Shown: positions 8,513 to 18,963 of the stretch, one piece after another
Position numbering within the stretch: the stretch's first letter is position 1
How the letters are laid out: every line of letters begins with the position of its first letter
Source of the DNA: CAIWHR01 sp963734055
Lineage (GTDB): Bacteria; Pseudomonadota; Gammaproteobacteria; Burkholderiales; Casimicrobiaceae
DNA length: 64,000 nt
Reading direction: 5' to 3'
Assembly (NCBI GenBank): GCA_963734055.1
Contig: CAVTFQ010000004.1
Location: 595,066-659,065 of the forward strand
The notes under the pieces: generated by a model
Told to the model about the DNA's origin: nothing
Seen by the model: the letters and a program-made list of their open reading frames with translations, nothing else
The model's database searches: none
Translations under genes and position numbers: made by a program

Positions 8513-10966
8513 ATGATCCCAGCAGACCACAAGCCCGGCGGCAACGGCAACGGCGACGACTACACGTCCGACAGCATCAAGGTGTTGAAGGGCCTGGACG
8601 CCGTGCGCAAGCGGCCGGGCATGTACATCGGCGACACCTCCGACGGCACCGGCCTCCACCACATGGTGTTCGAGGTGCTGGACAATGCGATCGACGAAGC
8701 GCTCGCCGGATTCTGCGACGACATCAAGGTCGTGATCCACGCCGACAACTCGGTGTCGGTCGTCGACAACGGCCGCGGGATCCCGACCGACGTCAAGGAC
8801 GACGACGAGGCGAAGCGCTCGGCCGCCGAGATCGTGATGACGGAGCTCCACGCCGGCGGCAAGTTCGACCAGAACAGCTACAAGGTGTCGGGCGGCCTCC
8901 ACGGCGTGGGCGTGTCGGTTGTCAACGCGTTGTCCGACTGGCTCAAGCTCCGGATCTGGCGCAACGGCCGCGCCTACCAGATGGAGTTCCGTCGCGGCGA
9001 GGCGGTGGCCCCGCTCGCAGTGACCGGCACGACCGACCGCCGCGGCACCGAAGTGCATTTCATGGCGTCGCCGGAGACGTTCGGCCGCATCGAGTTCCAC
9101 TACGAGATCCTCGCGCGCAGGATCCGCGAGCTCTCGTTCCTGAACAACGGCGTGAAGATCGAACTGGTCGACCAGCGCGACGGCAAGAGCGAGAACTTCG
9201 CGTATTCGGGCGGAATCCGCGGTTTCGTCGAGTACATGAACCGCAGCAAGTCTGTGCTCCACTCGAAGGTGTTCCACTCGATCGGCGAGAAGGACGGCGT
9301 CACCGTCGAGGTGGCGATGCAGTGGAACGACAGCTACGCCGAGAACGTCCAGTGCTTCACCAACAACATCCCCCAGCGCGACGGCGGGACGCACCTGACC
9401 GGACTGCGGCAGGCGATGACGCGGACGCTCAACAACTACATCGAGAAGGAAGAGATCGCCAAGAAGGCGAAGGTCGAGACGACCGGCGACGACATGCGCG
9501 AAGGCCTGACCTGCGTGCTCTCGGTCAAGGTGCCGGAGCCCAAGTTCAGCTCGCAGACCAAGGACAAGCTCGTGTCCTCGGAAGTGATGCCGATCGTCCA
9601 GGAGGTCGTCGGCGCGAAGCTCGCGGACTTCCTGCTCGAGCACCCGGCCGACGCGAAGATCATCTGCACGAAGATCGTCGAGGCGGCGCGTGCGCGCGAG
9701 GCGGCGCGCAAGGCGCGCGAGCTCACGCGCCGCAAGGGCGTGCTCGACTCGATGGGCCTCCCGGGCAAGCTCGCCGACTGCCAGGAACGGGACCCGGCGC
9801 TCTGCGAGCTCTACCTGGTCGAGGGCGATTCCGCCGGCGGCTCGGCGAAGCAGGGCCGCGATCGCAAGTTCCAGGCGATCCTGCCGCTGCGCGGCAAGAT
9901 CCTGAACGTCGAGCGCGCGCGGTTCGACAAACTCGTCTCGTCGCAGGAGATCGTCACGCTCATCACCGCCCTCGGCACGGGATTCGGGCGCTCGACGGGT
10001 GACAAGGAGGAGAAGGACGAGTACAACGCCGACAAGCTCCGCTACCACCGGATCATCATCATGACCGACGCGGACGTCGACGGGTCGCACATCCGGACGC
10101 TGCTCCTCACGTTCTTCTATCGGCAGATGCCCGAGCTGGTCGAGCGCGGCCACATCTACATCGCGCAACCGCCGCTCTACAAGGTGAAGCAGGGCCGCGA
10201 GGAGACCTATCTCAAGGACGACCACGAGCTGAAGCAGCATCTGCTGCGCGTCGCGCTCAAGGGGGCCGAGCTCGTGCCGGGCACGGGCCGGAGCGCGCTC
10301 GCGAGCGAGACGCTCGAGCACGTCGCGCGCGAGTACCTGCTCGCCGAGGCGGTGATCGACCGGCTCGCGCGGCTCACCGATCCGGCGGCGCTCTACGCGC
10401 TCCTCGCGGGCGTGCGGATCGATCTCGGCAGCGAAGCCGCCGCCGACGCGAGCGCCGCGGCGCTGCAGGCCGCGATCGCGGATCCCGAGCTCCGCGTCGA
10501 GGCCCGCTACGACACGACGACGGAGACGCGGCGCCTCGTGCTCGTCCGCACGCGGCACGGCACGCCGCACGCGAGCCTCATCGACGGCGACCTGCTCGCC
10601 TCGGGCGACTTCGCGCAGATCGAGAGCGCGGCGCAGGTGCTGCACGGCCTGATCCTGCCCGGCGCGACGGTCAAGCGCGGCGAGCGCCAGATCGCAGTGC
10701 GCACGTTCAAGGAGGCGCTCGACTGGCTGCTCGCGGAAGCGCGCGGCGCGGTCTCGCTGCAGCGCTACAAGGGCTTGGGCGAGATGAATCCCGAGCAGCT
10801 CTGGGAGACGACGATGGATCCCTCGGTTCGCCGCCTCCTCAAGGTGCAGATCGAGGACGGGATCACGTCGGAGGAGATCTTCTCGACGCTGATGGGCGAG
10901 CAGGTCGAGCCGCGGCGCGCGTTCATCGAGACCAACGCCCTCGGCGTGCGCAACCTCGACGTGTAG
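8513..10966 (+). CDS. gyrB: DNA gyrase subunit B
   Basis: The 817-residue protein shows the GHKL ATPase domain (EVLDNAIDEALAG, VDNGRGIPTD, GGLHGVGVSVVNALS), the transducer domain, and the TOPRIM domain with EGDSAGGSAKQGRDR, PLRGKILNVE and DADVDGSHIRTLL, ending in RYKGLGEMNPEQLWETTMDP. With GyrA it introduces negative supercoils using ATP. The 160 or so residues between TOPRIM and the C-terminal tail match the extra insert seen in many gram-negative GyrB proteins. The start at 8513 follows an 82-base gap after dnaN. Confidence 0.98.
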   Translation: MIPADHKPGGNGNGDDYTSDSIKVLKGLDAVRKRPGMYIGDTSDGTGLHHMVFEVLDNAIDEALAGFCDDIKVVIHADNSVSVVDNGRGIPTDVKDDDEAKRSAAEIVMTELHAGGKFDQNSYKVSGGLHGVGVSVVNALSDWLKLRIWRNGRAYQMEFRRGEAVAPLAVTGTTDRRGTEVHFMASPETFGRIEFHYEILARRIRELSFLNNGVKIELVDQRDGKSENFAYSGGIRGFVEYMNRSKSVLHSKVFHSIGEKDGVTVEVAMQWNDSYAENVQCFTNNIPQRDGGTHLTGLRQAMTRTLNNYIEKEEIAKKAKVETTGDDMREGLTCVLSVKVPEPKFSSQTKDKLVSSEVMPIVQEVVGAKLADFLLEHPADAKIICTKIVEAARAREAARKARELTRRKGVLDSMGLPGKLADCQERDPALCELYLVEGDSAGGSAKQGRDRKFQAILPLRGKILNVERARFDKLVSSQEIVTLITALGTGFGRSTGDKEEKDEYNADKLRYHRIIIMTDADVDGSHIRTLLLTFFYRQMPELVERGHIYIAQPPLYKVKQGREETYLKDDHELKQHLLRVALKGAELVPGTGRSALASETLEHVAREYLLAEAVIDRLARLTDPAALYALLAGVRIDLGSEAAADASAAALQAAIADPELRVEARYDTTTETRRLVLVRTRHGTPHASLIDGDLLASGDFAQIESAAQVLHGLILPGATVKRGERQIAVRTFKEALDWLLAEARGAVSLQRYKGLGEMNPEQLWETTMDPSVRRLLKVQIEDGITSEEIFSTLMGEQVEPRRAFIETNALGVRNLDV

Positions 10967-10988
10967 CCGCCGCCGGACGACGCGCCGC

Positions 10989-13219
10989 ATGGGGGCTTCC
11001 GGCACCGCCGCGCGCGCCCTGTTCTGCCGGGCATTCCTGTGTACCGCGGCCATCGTCGCGCTCGCGGCGCAAGCGCAGCCACGGGGCGATGCCACGGTTT
11101 CGCGGCTCATCGTCAAGTTTCGCGATACGGGTGTCGTGGAAGCGCAGGCCGAGACGACCGCCCGGCTCGCCCGCTTCGCGGCCGATGCCGCGAGCGCCGG
11201 AGTGGGACTCACCCACGCACGCTCGATGGCGCTCGGGGCCCACGTGATGGCGCTCGACCGCCGCCTGCCAGCGCGCGGATGCGGAGGCGCTCGCCGCGCG
11301 GCTCGCGCAGAATCCGGAGGTCGAATTCGTCCAGCCCGACTATCGCCGGCGGGCGCTCCGCATCCCGAACGATGCGCTCTACAAGGGGCAGTGGTATCTG
11401 ACGAGTTCACCGGCCGCTATCCGCGCGGTCGACGCCTGGGACGTGACGACCGGCTCGACGGCCGAGGTGATCGCGGTCGTCGACACCGGGTACCTGCCGC
11501 ACTCGGACCTCGCGGGCCGGATTCTGCCCAGCTACGACTTCATCTCGGACCCGAAGGTCGCGAACGACGGCAACGGGCGCGACGCCGACGCGACCGATCC
11601 GGGCGACTGGATCGACGCGAACGATCTCAAGGATCCGGACTTCGGTGACTGCGCCGTCGAGGACAGCTCGTGGCATGGCACTGCGGTGAGCGGTGTCGTC
11701 GCGGCAAATTCGGACAACGGCATCGGCGTCGCGGGGATCGACTGGGCGGCGAAGGTCCTGCCGGTACGCGTGCTGGGCAAGTGCGGTGGCGACGATTCCG
11801 ACATCATCGACGGCATCGCCTGGGCGGCGGGGCTCGCGGTGCCCGGCGTGCCGGCGAATCCGTATCCCGCGCAGGTGATCAACGTGAGCCTCGGCGGGCC
11901 GGGGCCCTGCCTACCGGCATACCACAGCGTCTTTGGTTCGGTGCTCGCGCACGGCGTCACGCGGGCGATCGTCGCCGCCGCGGGGAACGACGCTGCGGAC
12001 GTATCGACCTCGGCGCCCGCCAATTGCAGCGAAGTCATCGCGGTCGCTGCAACGACGCGGGAGGGCATGCGCGCCGCGTACAGCAATTTCGGTCGACGGC
12101 ATCGCCGTCTCGGCACCCGGCGGCGCGAGCGGGGACACGGCCTCCGGGGCGATCACGGTGCTGTTCAACGACGGCTTGACGGGCCCGGTGCGCGATTCCT
12201 GGGCGAAGGCGGCGGGCACGAGCCTCGCGGCGCCGATGGTGTCGGGGGTCGCCTCGCTCGTGCTCGCGCTCGCGCCGACCCTCACCGCCGCCCAGCTGCG
12301 CAGCTTGCTCGTCTCCACCGCGGCGGGGTTCCCCGCGGGCTCGGACTGCACGACCAGGACGTGCGGCGCGGGGATCGTCAACGCGCAGGCAGCCGTGCTG
12401 GCGGCGCAGCCCGTCGCGGCCGTCCCCAACTATCAGGGCATCTGGTGGAACGCGCCGGCCGGCTCCGAGCCGGGGTGGGGCATCAACTTCGCGCACCAGG
12501 GCGACACGATCTTCGCCTCGTGGTTCACCTACGATACGAGCGGCCGCGCCTGGTGGCTCGTCATGACCGCGTCCAAGACGGGCCCCAACACCTACACCGG
12601 GACGCTCTACCAGACGCACGGGCCCGCGTTCAACGCCGTGCCGTGGAGTCCGGCCGCGGTGACCAACCTCGCGGTGGGCAGCGGGACGTTGAGGTTCACC
12701 GATGCCGGCCACGGCACGTTCATGTACACCGTGAACGGCGTGACGCAGTCGAAATCGATCACGCGCCAGGTGTTCGGCTCGCTGCCGTCGTGCGCGTGGG
12801 GCGGGCAGCCGGACCTGGGCCTGGCGGCGAACTTCCAGGACCTCTGGTGGGCGTCGCCCGGCGGGATCGAGTCGGGCTGGGGCGTCAATCTGAACCACGA
12901 GGGCATCACGATCTTCGCGACGTGGTTCACGTACGATCTCGACGGTTCGGCGATGTGGCTTGTCGCCACCGCTGTGCAGACGACCAACCCCGCCGTCTTT
13001 ACCGGCACGCTGTATCGGACGGCCGGTGCGCGGTTCGACGCCTTCAATCCGACGAGCGTCGTGTCGACGGCGGTCGGCAGCGTCACCCTCACGTTCGTCG
13101 ACGGAAACCACGCGAGCTTCGCGTACACGGTCCAGGTAGCGGGAATGGGCTCGCCCGCATCGCAGACGAAGTCCATCACCCGCGAGGTCTTCGTGGCACC
13201 TGGCACGACCTGCCATTGA
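10989..13219 (+). pseudogene. Secreted subtilisin-like (S8) serine protease, two frameshifts
   Basis: A signal peptide (RAFLCTAAIVALAAQAQ) and an inhibitor-like propeptide (TVSRLIVKFRDTG) precede an S8 catalytic domain with all three active-site motifs: Asp in AVVDTGYLPHSDL, His in SSWHGTAVSG and Ser in GTSLAAPMVSG. Two copies of a roughly 105-residue Trp-rich domain follow, each starting like NYQGIWWNAP or NFQDLWWASP. The frame changes twice, near 11265-11275 (in the propeptide) and near 12088-12095 (before AVSAPGGASG); each is repaired by removing one base. No in-frame stops caused by substitution are seen, so it is either a very recent pseudogene or has two sequence errors. The intact product would be an extracellular protease of about 740 residues. 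Confidence 0.8.
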
Positions 13220-13235
13220 CAACAAAGGACCGACG

Positions 13236-14801
13236 ATGCCTGCACCGACCCCCCGGGTCGATCCCGCCGCGCTGCTCGCGCAGTTCGGCATCGCCCGCGA
13301 GCACCCGGGGGCGTGCCTCGGGCCCGGTGCCTGGCGTGGCGGCGGCGAGCCGCTCGTCTCGGAGAATCCGGCGACCGGCGAGCCGCTCGGGAGCGTCCGG
13401 CTCGCGGATGCGGCCGACCTTGACGCCGTCATCGGCGCGGCGGCCGCGGCGGCGCATGCGTGGCGCGACGTGCCGGCGCCGAAGCGCGGCGAGGCCGTGC
13501 GAGCCTTCGGAGATCTCCTGCGCGAGCGCAAGGACGCGCTAGGCACGCTCGTCGCGCTCGAGAACGGCAAGATCAAGGCGGAGGGTGACGGCGAAGTCCA
13601 GGAAATGATCGACATCGCCGACTTCGCGGTCGGCCAGTCCCGGATGCTCTACGGTCGGACCATCGCGTCGGAACGGCCGCAGCACCGGATGATGGAGCAG
13701 TGGCATCCGCTGGGCGTTGTTGGCGTGATCACCGCATTCAACTTTCCGGTCGCGGTGTGGGCGTGGAACGCCATGCTCGCCGCCGTCTGCGGCAATGCGA
13801 CCGTCTGGAAGCCGTCGCCGAAGACGCCGCTGACGGCGATCGCGGTCACCGAGCTCGCGAACCGGGTGATGACGGAGCTCGGCCTGCCCCCGGTCTTCGC
13901 ACTCGCGATCTGCGGCAACGCCGAGACACGCGCGCTCGTCGCGGATCGCCGCGTCGCGCTCGTCTCGTTCACCGGCTCGTCGGCGGTGGGACGCGAGATC
14001 GCGACGACCGTCGCCGCGCGCTTCGGCAAGTGCCTGCTCGAGTGCGCCGGCAACAACGCGGTCGTCGTCGCCGAGGACGCCGATCTCGACCTCGTCGTGC
14101 CGTCGGTGCTGTTCGGCGCGGTCGGCACCGCGGGGCAGCGCTGCACGAGCACGCGCCGGCTGCTCGTCCACCGGACGCGCGCGGCCGAAGTGACGGCGCG
14201 ACTCGCCTACGCGTACGCGCAGGTCGCGATCGGCGATCCGCTCGACCCTGCGACGCTGATGGGTCCGCTGATCGACGCAACGGCGGTCGACCACTACCGC
14301 CGCGCGCTGGACGAGGCGGTCGCGGCCGGCGGCCGCATCGTCTGCGGTGGCAGCATAAGCGACGGGCCCGGCCACTTCGTCGAGCCCACGATCGTCGCCG
14401 ACGCGCGGAACGACTGGCCGGTCGTCCAGCGCGAGACCTTCGCGCCGATCCTCTATGTGATTGCGTTCGACACCCTCGCGGAGGCCATCGCGCAGAACAA
14501 CGCCGTTCCGCAGGGCCTGTCGTCGGCGATCTTCACCCAGGACCTTCGCGGCGCCGAGGCGTTCGTCGCCGCGACCGGCAGCGACTGCGGGATCGCCAAC
14601 GTCAACCTCGGGACCTCGGGCGCCGAGATCGGCGGTGCGTTCGGCGGCGAGAAGGAAACGGGCGGCGGCCGCGAGGCCGGGAGCGACGCGTGGAAGGCGT
14701 ACATGCGGCGGCAGACCAGCACGGTGAACGCGAGCCGCGAGTTGCCGCTCGCGCAGGGCATCAGGTTCGGCGTCGCGCCGACGCGGCCCCTGACCGGCTA
14801 G
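13236..14801 (+). CDS. Aldehyde dehydrogenase, ALDH7-type (aminoadipate-semialdehyde dehydrogenase-like)
   Basis: A 521-residue NAD(P)-dependent aldehyde dehydrogenase. Visible motifs are the substrate-tunnel region GVVGVITAFNFPVAVWAWN, the cofactor motif FTGSSAVGREI, the general base in LECAGNNAVV and the nucleophile in GTAGQRCTSTRR. GTAGQRCT and LECAGNN point to family 7, whose members oxidise alpha-aminoadipate semialdehyde in lysine breakdown, so that is the likely substrate. Neighbours give no pathway support: a protease lies upstream and topB converges from downstream, sharing stop-codon bases at 14798-14801. Confidence 0.88.
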   Translation: MPAPTPRVDPAALLAQFGIAREHPGACLGPGAWRGGGEPLVSENPATGEPLGSVRLADAADLDAVIGAAAAAAHAWRDVPAPKRGEAVRAFGDLLRERKDALGTLVALENGKIKAEGDGEVQEMIDIADFAVGQSRMLYGRTIASERPQHRMMEQWHPLGVVGVITAFNFPVAVWAWNAMLAAVCGNATVWKPSPKTPLTAIAVTELANRVMTELGLPPVFALAICGNAETRALVADRRVALVSFTGSSAVGREIATTVAARFGKCLLECAGNNAVVVAEDADLDLVVPSVLFGAVGTAGQRCTSTRRLLVHRTRAAEVTARLAYAYAQVAIGDPLDPATLMGPLIDATAVDHYRRALDEAVAAGGRIVCGGSISDGPGHFVEPTIVADARNDWPVVQRETFAPILYVIAFDTLAEAIAQNNAVPQGLSSAIFTQDLRGAEAFVAATGSDCGIANVNLGTSGAEIGGAFGGEKETGGGREAGSDAWKAYMRRQTSTVNASRELPLAQGIRFGVAPTRPLTG

Positions 14802-17683
14802 CGCCGTTTCGCGGTCTTGGCGCGGCTCCTCGGCGCCGCCGGCGAGCGGCCGGCGGATTTCGACTTCGCGCGCGGAGGCGTCATGGCGCCCGTCTTGGGC
14901 GCGGGCTTCGCGCGACCGGTCCTGACGACAGGCGTGTAGGCACGCTTGGGCTCGGCGGCCTTGGGCGCCGCCGGCTTGCGCCCTCCCCGCGCCGCCGTCG
15001 CTCTTTCGCGCGCCGGCGCCGACGGCCCCGTTTTCTCGGCGAGGAGCGCAAGCGCGGCGTCGAGCGAAAGCGTGTCGACCTGATCGCGGTCGCGCACCGT
15101 CGCGTTCACGTCGCCATGCTTGACGTAGGGGCCGTAGCGGCCCGCGAAGAGCTCCACCGGCTGCCCGTCCTTCGGATGCTTGCCCAGCACGCGCAACGCC
15201 GCGGGAGCGCCGCGCGCGCCACGCCGTGCGCCGGCCTTGGCCGGATCGCGCGCCTCGAATTCGAACCCGATCTTGCCGTCGGGCTGGCGGACGAGGAACG
15301 CCGAGAACGGCCGGCGCGTGCGCGCGGAGACGAACTGCAGGAGATCCGTCTTGCCCGTCGCGAGGAGCTTCTGCATCTGGGCGCGTTCGACGGGACGCTG
15401 CAGGATCACGCGGCCGGAGCGGAAGTCGCAGTGCTTGTCGGGCCCGACCGCATCCTCGCAGACGTAGGCCTGCGGCAGCTCGAACACGCGCTTCCCGCAT
15501 TTCGGGCACGCGCCCAGCGGCTCCTGGCCGCTGAAGTCCGGCGCAGCCGCGTCGTCGTCGCCGGCACCGTCGCCAAAGTCGAATGCGACCTCGTTCGCGT
15601 CGGTCAGCTTCAACGCCGCCGTGAATGGGCGTCCGAGCCGGCTCCGGAAGCCTTCGAGCGGTCCGACGCGCTTCTCGCGGAGCAGCGTGTCGGCCTCGGC
15701 GAGCTCGAGCTGCCGGCCGCCCATGATCTTCCAGAAGCCGAAGTCGCAGCGCTCGCACTGGAACTTCTTGTACTTCTCGTGGACCTCGCCGCCGCACTTG
15801 GGGCAGCGCGCCGCGAGCGTCCCGAAGTCCACGTCGATCGTGTCGTTCTCGTGCGCTTTCGCCCGGCCGACGATGTGCTTCGTCATCGCGACGATCTCGC
15901 GCATGAACGCGGCGCGCGCGAGGCGGCCGTGCTCCATCTGCGCGAGCTTGTGCTCCCATTCCGCGGTGAGCTCGGGCGAGAAGAGCTCCTTCACGTCGAG
16001 GCCGTGGAGGAGCGTCATCAGCTGGAACGCTTTCGCCGTCGGCACGAGCTCCTTGCCTTCGCGCAGGATGTACTTCTCGGCGATCAGCCCTTCGATGATC
16101 TGCGCGCGCGTCGCGGGGGTCCCGAGCCCCTTCTCGCGCATCGCTTCGCGCAACTCCTCGTCGTCGATCAGCTTGCCCGCGCCCTCCATCGCCGAGAGGA
16201 GCGTGGCTTCGGTCAACCGCGGCGGCGGACGCGTGACGCCCGCCACCGCCTCGACGTTGTCGGTCGCGACCGTCTCGCCCGCCTTCACCGGCGCGAGCGT
16301 GCCCTCCTCGCCTTGCGCCTCCTTGCCGTAGACGGCGAGCCAGCCCGGGTTGACGAGGACCTTGCCTTCGGACTTGAAGGGCTCGGCGGCGACCCGCGTG
16401 ACCCGCGTCGTGACCAGGAATTCGGCCGGCGGAAAGAAGGCCGCCAGGAAGCGCTTGACGACGAAGTCGTAGAGCTTCGCCTCGAGCTCGTTCAGGTGCT
16501 TCGGCCGCTGCAGCGTCGGAATGATGGCGAAGTGGTCGGATACCTTCGAATTGTCGAAGATCCGTTTGTTGGGCTTCACCCACTTCTGCCGCAGGACCTG
16601 CGCCGCGAACGCGCCGTAGGCCGGGGCGTCGACCAGCGCCTCCATCGTCGCCTTCACGGTCCCGAGATAGTCCTCGGGCAGCGCGCGCGAATCGGTGCGG
16701 GGATAGGTGAGCGCCTTGTGCTTTTCGTAGAGCGACTGCGCGAGCGAGAGCGTCGTGCGCGCCGAGAGCCCGAACCGGCCGTTCGCCTCGCGCTGCAGGC
16801 TCGTCAGGTCGTAGAGGAGCGGCGCGCCCTGCGTCGAAGGCTTCGATTCCTCGGTCACGGTCCCCGGCTGCCCGGCGCACTTCGCGACCAGCGCGGCGGC
16901 GCGCGCCTCGTCCCACAGCCGCTCGGCGCGCGCGTCGGGGTCGTCGTCCCGCTTCTTCCACGTCTCGTCGAACCAGCGGCCCGAGTAGATCCCGCCGCTC
17001 GCGCGGAAGGTGGCGACGACCTCCCAGTACTTCCGCGGGACGAACGCGCGGATCTTCTCCTCGCGCTCGGTGATGATCGCGAGGGTCGGCGTCTGCACGC
17101 GGCCGACGGTGGTGAGATGGAAGCCGCCGGACTTCGAATTGAACGCGGTCATCGCCCGCGTGCCGTTGATGCCGACGAGCCAGTCCGACTCCGAGCGGCA
17201 GACGGCGGCGTCGGCGAGCGGACGCATCGCCGCGTCCGGGCGGAGGGCGCCGAACGCGTCGCGGATCGCGGCGGTCGTCATCGACTGCAGCCACAACCGC
17301 TCCACCGGCTTCGGCGTCTTCGCGTACTGGACGATGTTGCGGAAGATGAGCTCGCCCTCGCGGCCCGCATCGCACGCGTTGACGAGCTTCGTCACGTCCT
17401 TGCGCCGGATCAGCTTGAGCAGCACGTTGAGACGGCTCGCGTTCTTCTCGATCGGGTTCAGCGCGAACTTGGACGGGATTGCCGGCAGGTGCGCGAACGT
17501 CCATTTGCCGCGCTTCACTTCCTCCTCTTCCGGCATGCCGATCTCGAGCAGATGGCCCACCGCCGAGGAGAGGACGTGCCGGTCGCTCTCGAAATAGTCG
17601 CCGTGGCGCGCGAAGCCGCCGAGCGCGCGCGCGATATCCGCGGCGACGGACGGTTTCTCGGCGATGATCAGTGATTTCGACAT
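14798..17683 (-). CDS. topB: DNA topoisomerase III
   Basis: This 961-residue type IA topoisomerase starts MSKSLIIAEKPSVAADIARA, the TopB-type TOPRIM domain, with acidic motif CDAGREGELIFRNI. The active-site region LTYPRTDSRALPEDYL contains the catalytic tyrosine. Two zinc-ribbon-like motifs follow in the C-terminal third (CPKCGGEV with CERCDFG; CPKCGKRV with CEDAVG). The end is a Lys/Ala/Pro-rich basic tail. The enzyme relaxes or decatenates DNA through single-strand passage. The ATG at 17683 is chosen because the conserved N-terminus begins there. Its neighbour is dprA, as in many betaproteobacteria, but the smg gene that often sits between them is missing. Confidence 0.95.
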   Translation of the reverse strand: MSKSLIIAEKPSVAADIARALGGFARHGDYFESDRHVLSSAVGHLLEIGMPEEEEVKRGKWTFAHLPAIPSKFALNPIEKNASRLNVLLKLIRRKDVTKLVNACDAGREGELIFRNIVQYAKTPKPVERLWLQSMTTAAIRDAFGALRPDAAMRPLADAAVCRSESDWLVGINGTRAMTAFNSKSGGFHLTTVGRVQTPTLAIITEREEKIRAFVPRKYWEVVATFRASGGIYSGRWFDETWKKRDDDPDARAERLWDEARAAALVAKCAGQPGTVTEESKPSTQGAPLLYDLTSLQREANGRFGLSARTTLSLAQSLYEKHKALTYPRTDSRALPEDYLGTVKATMEALVDAPAYGAFAAQVLRQKWVKPNKRIFDNSKVSDHFAIIPTLQRPKHLNELEAKLYDFVVKRFLAAFFPPAEFLVTTRVTRVAAEPFKSEGKVLVNPGWLAVYGKEAQGEEGTLAPVKAGETVATDNVEAVAGVTRPPPRLTEATLLSAMEGAGKLIDDEELREAMREKGLGTPATRAQIIEGLIAEKYILREGKELVPTAKAFQLMTLLHGLDVKELFSPELTAEWEHKLAQMEHGRLARAAFMREIVAMTKHIVGRAKAHENDTIDVDFGTLAARCPKCGGEVHEKYKKFQCERCDFGFWKIMGGRQLELAEADTLLREKRVGPLEGFRSRLGRPFTAALKLTDANEVAFDFGDGAGDDDAAAPDFSGQEPLGACPKCGKRVFELPQAYVCEDAVGPDKHCDFRSGRVILQRPVERAQMQKLLATGKTDLLQFVSARTRRPFSAFLVRQPDGKIGFEFEARDPAKAGARRGARGAPAALRVLGKHPKDGQPVELFAGRYGPYVKHGDVNATVRDRDQVDTLSLDAALALLAEKTGPSAPARERATAARGGRKPAAPKAAEPKRAYTPVVRTGRAKPAPKTGAMTPPRAKSKSAGRSPAAPRSRAKTAKRR

Positions 17684-17822
17684 GGAGCCGGGCGCGAAGA
17701 GCGGCAGATAGTACCGAAGTCGCCGCGGCGAGAGCAAGAAGACATTCGGCCGAGCAGGGCCAACGCGCCCGCGCGCGTACGCGCGCTCGCACGCGTGTGC
17801 AACGCGCGCGACGCGAGGGCGG

Positions 17823-18917
17823 CTACGCCCGCGGCTGCCAGAGCCCGCCGGGCAGGGGTGACGCGCGGCCCACGAGCTCGAGCGCGACCAGCGCTGCCGC
17901 CACCGCTTCCGCCGCGAGTCCGCTCCGCGCGGCGAGCGCGTCGACGCCGGCCGGCGCATGGCCCATCGCGGCGATCACCGCGTGCTCGTCGGCGGTGAGC
18001 TCCTCGCCGGAGGTCGCCGTGTCGGAGGTCGCGGCGGGCGGCGCGCGCACCGGGAGCCGGAGTTCGCAGAGCACGTCCGCCGCGGTCTCGACCAGTTTCG
18101 CGCCTTCGCGCAGGAGCCGATGGCAGCCTTTCGAGAACGGTGAATGGATCGAGCCAGGCACCGCGAAGACTTCCCGCCCCTGCTCCGCGGCGAAGCGCGC
18201 GGTGATGAGCGAGCCCGACGACAGCGTTGCCTCGATCACGAGCACGCCGCGTGCGAGTCCGCTGACGACGCGATTGCGGCGCGGAAAGTTCTGCGGCAAC
18301 GGGGGTGTCCCGGGGGCGAACTCGGAAACGATGAGGCCGTTTCGCGCGAGGTCGTGCGCGAGCCCCCGGTGCTCCGCCGGGTAGACACGATCCGGGCCGG
18401 TGCCGATGACGGCGATGCTGCTGCCTTCCCCCTCGAGCGCGCCGCGATGCGCGGCGGCGTCGATGCCGAGCGCGAGTCCGCTCACGATCGTGAGTCCGGC
18501 GTCGGCCAGCGCGCGCGCGAAGGCGCGGGCGTCCGCTGCGCCCTGCGGCGTCGCGTTGCGGCTGCCCACGATCGCGAGCGCGGGCTGGCCCAAGAGCGCG
18601 CGCCGGCCCATGCAGTAGAGGACGGGCGGCGGATCGGCGAGCTCGAGAAGGCAGGCCGGATAGTCGGCGTCGTCGAGCGCGACGATGCCGTGCGCGTCGT
18701 TTTCGAGCCATCCGAGCGCCGTCTCGAGCCGTGCGGCGTCGGCGCCGTGGTCGAGCGGGGTCGCCGCGGCGCCGACCACCTTGCGCCGCTCGGCCGGCGT
18801 CGCCGCGACGACCGCCTCGGGACTGCCGAACGCGCGCAGGAGTTCGGCCTGCGGTCGGGGGCCGACTCCGCTGACCTGGAGCCTGATCCACGCCAGCGTG
18901 CGCGCATCCACTTTCAT
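17823..18917 (-). CDS. dprA: DNA-processing protein DprA (Smf)
   Basis: The 364-residue protein has an N-terminal helical domain, the central Rossmann-like DNA-binding fold with IVGSRNATPQG, SGLALGIDAAAHRGAL, GTGPDRVYPAEH and PQNFPRRNRVVSGL, and a C-terminal winged-helix-like domain. DprA loads RecA on incoming single-stranded DNA in natural transformation. The start ATG at 18917 gives the usual N-terminus. It lies 46 bases after the LysM gene on the same strand, as in many proteobacteria, suggesting a LysM-dprA-topB unit. A second transformation gene, comM, is disrupted at 56.8 kb. Confidence 0.95.
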   Translation of the reverse strand: MKVDARTLAWIRLQVSGVGPRPQAELLRAFGSPEAVVAATPAERRKVVGAAATPLDHGADAARLETALGWLENDAHGIVALDDADYPACLLELADPPPVLYCMGRRALLGQPALAIVGSRNATPQGAADARAFARALADAGLTIVSGLALGIDAAAHRGALEGEGSSIAVIGTGPDRVYPAEHRGLAHDLARNGLIVSEFAPGTPPLPQNFPRRNRVVSGLARGVLVIEATLSSGSLITARFAAEQGREVFAVPGSIHSPFSKGCHRLLREGAKLVETAADVLCELRLPVRAPPAATSDTATSGEELTADEHAVIAAMGHAPAGVDALAARSGLAAEAVAAALVALELVGRASPLPGGLWQPRA

Positions 18918-18963
18918 GGGGGGCGGCCGCCGTCCTACAGCGGCGGGCCGAGCGAGCGGGCGC

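Noticed and set aside
8498..11410. Very long open frame on the minus strand across gyrB
   Set aside because: It is an artefact of high GC; the opposite strand encodes a complete GyrB with all motifs. Many similar antisense frames occur across the window (for example 419-2521 opposite mnmE).
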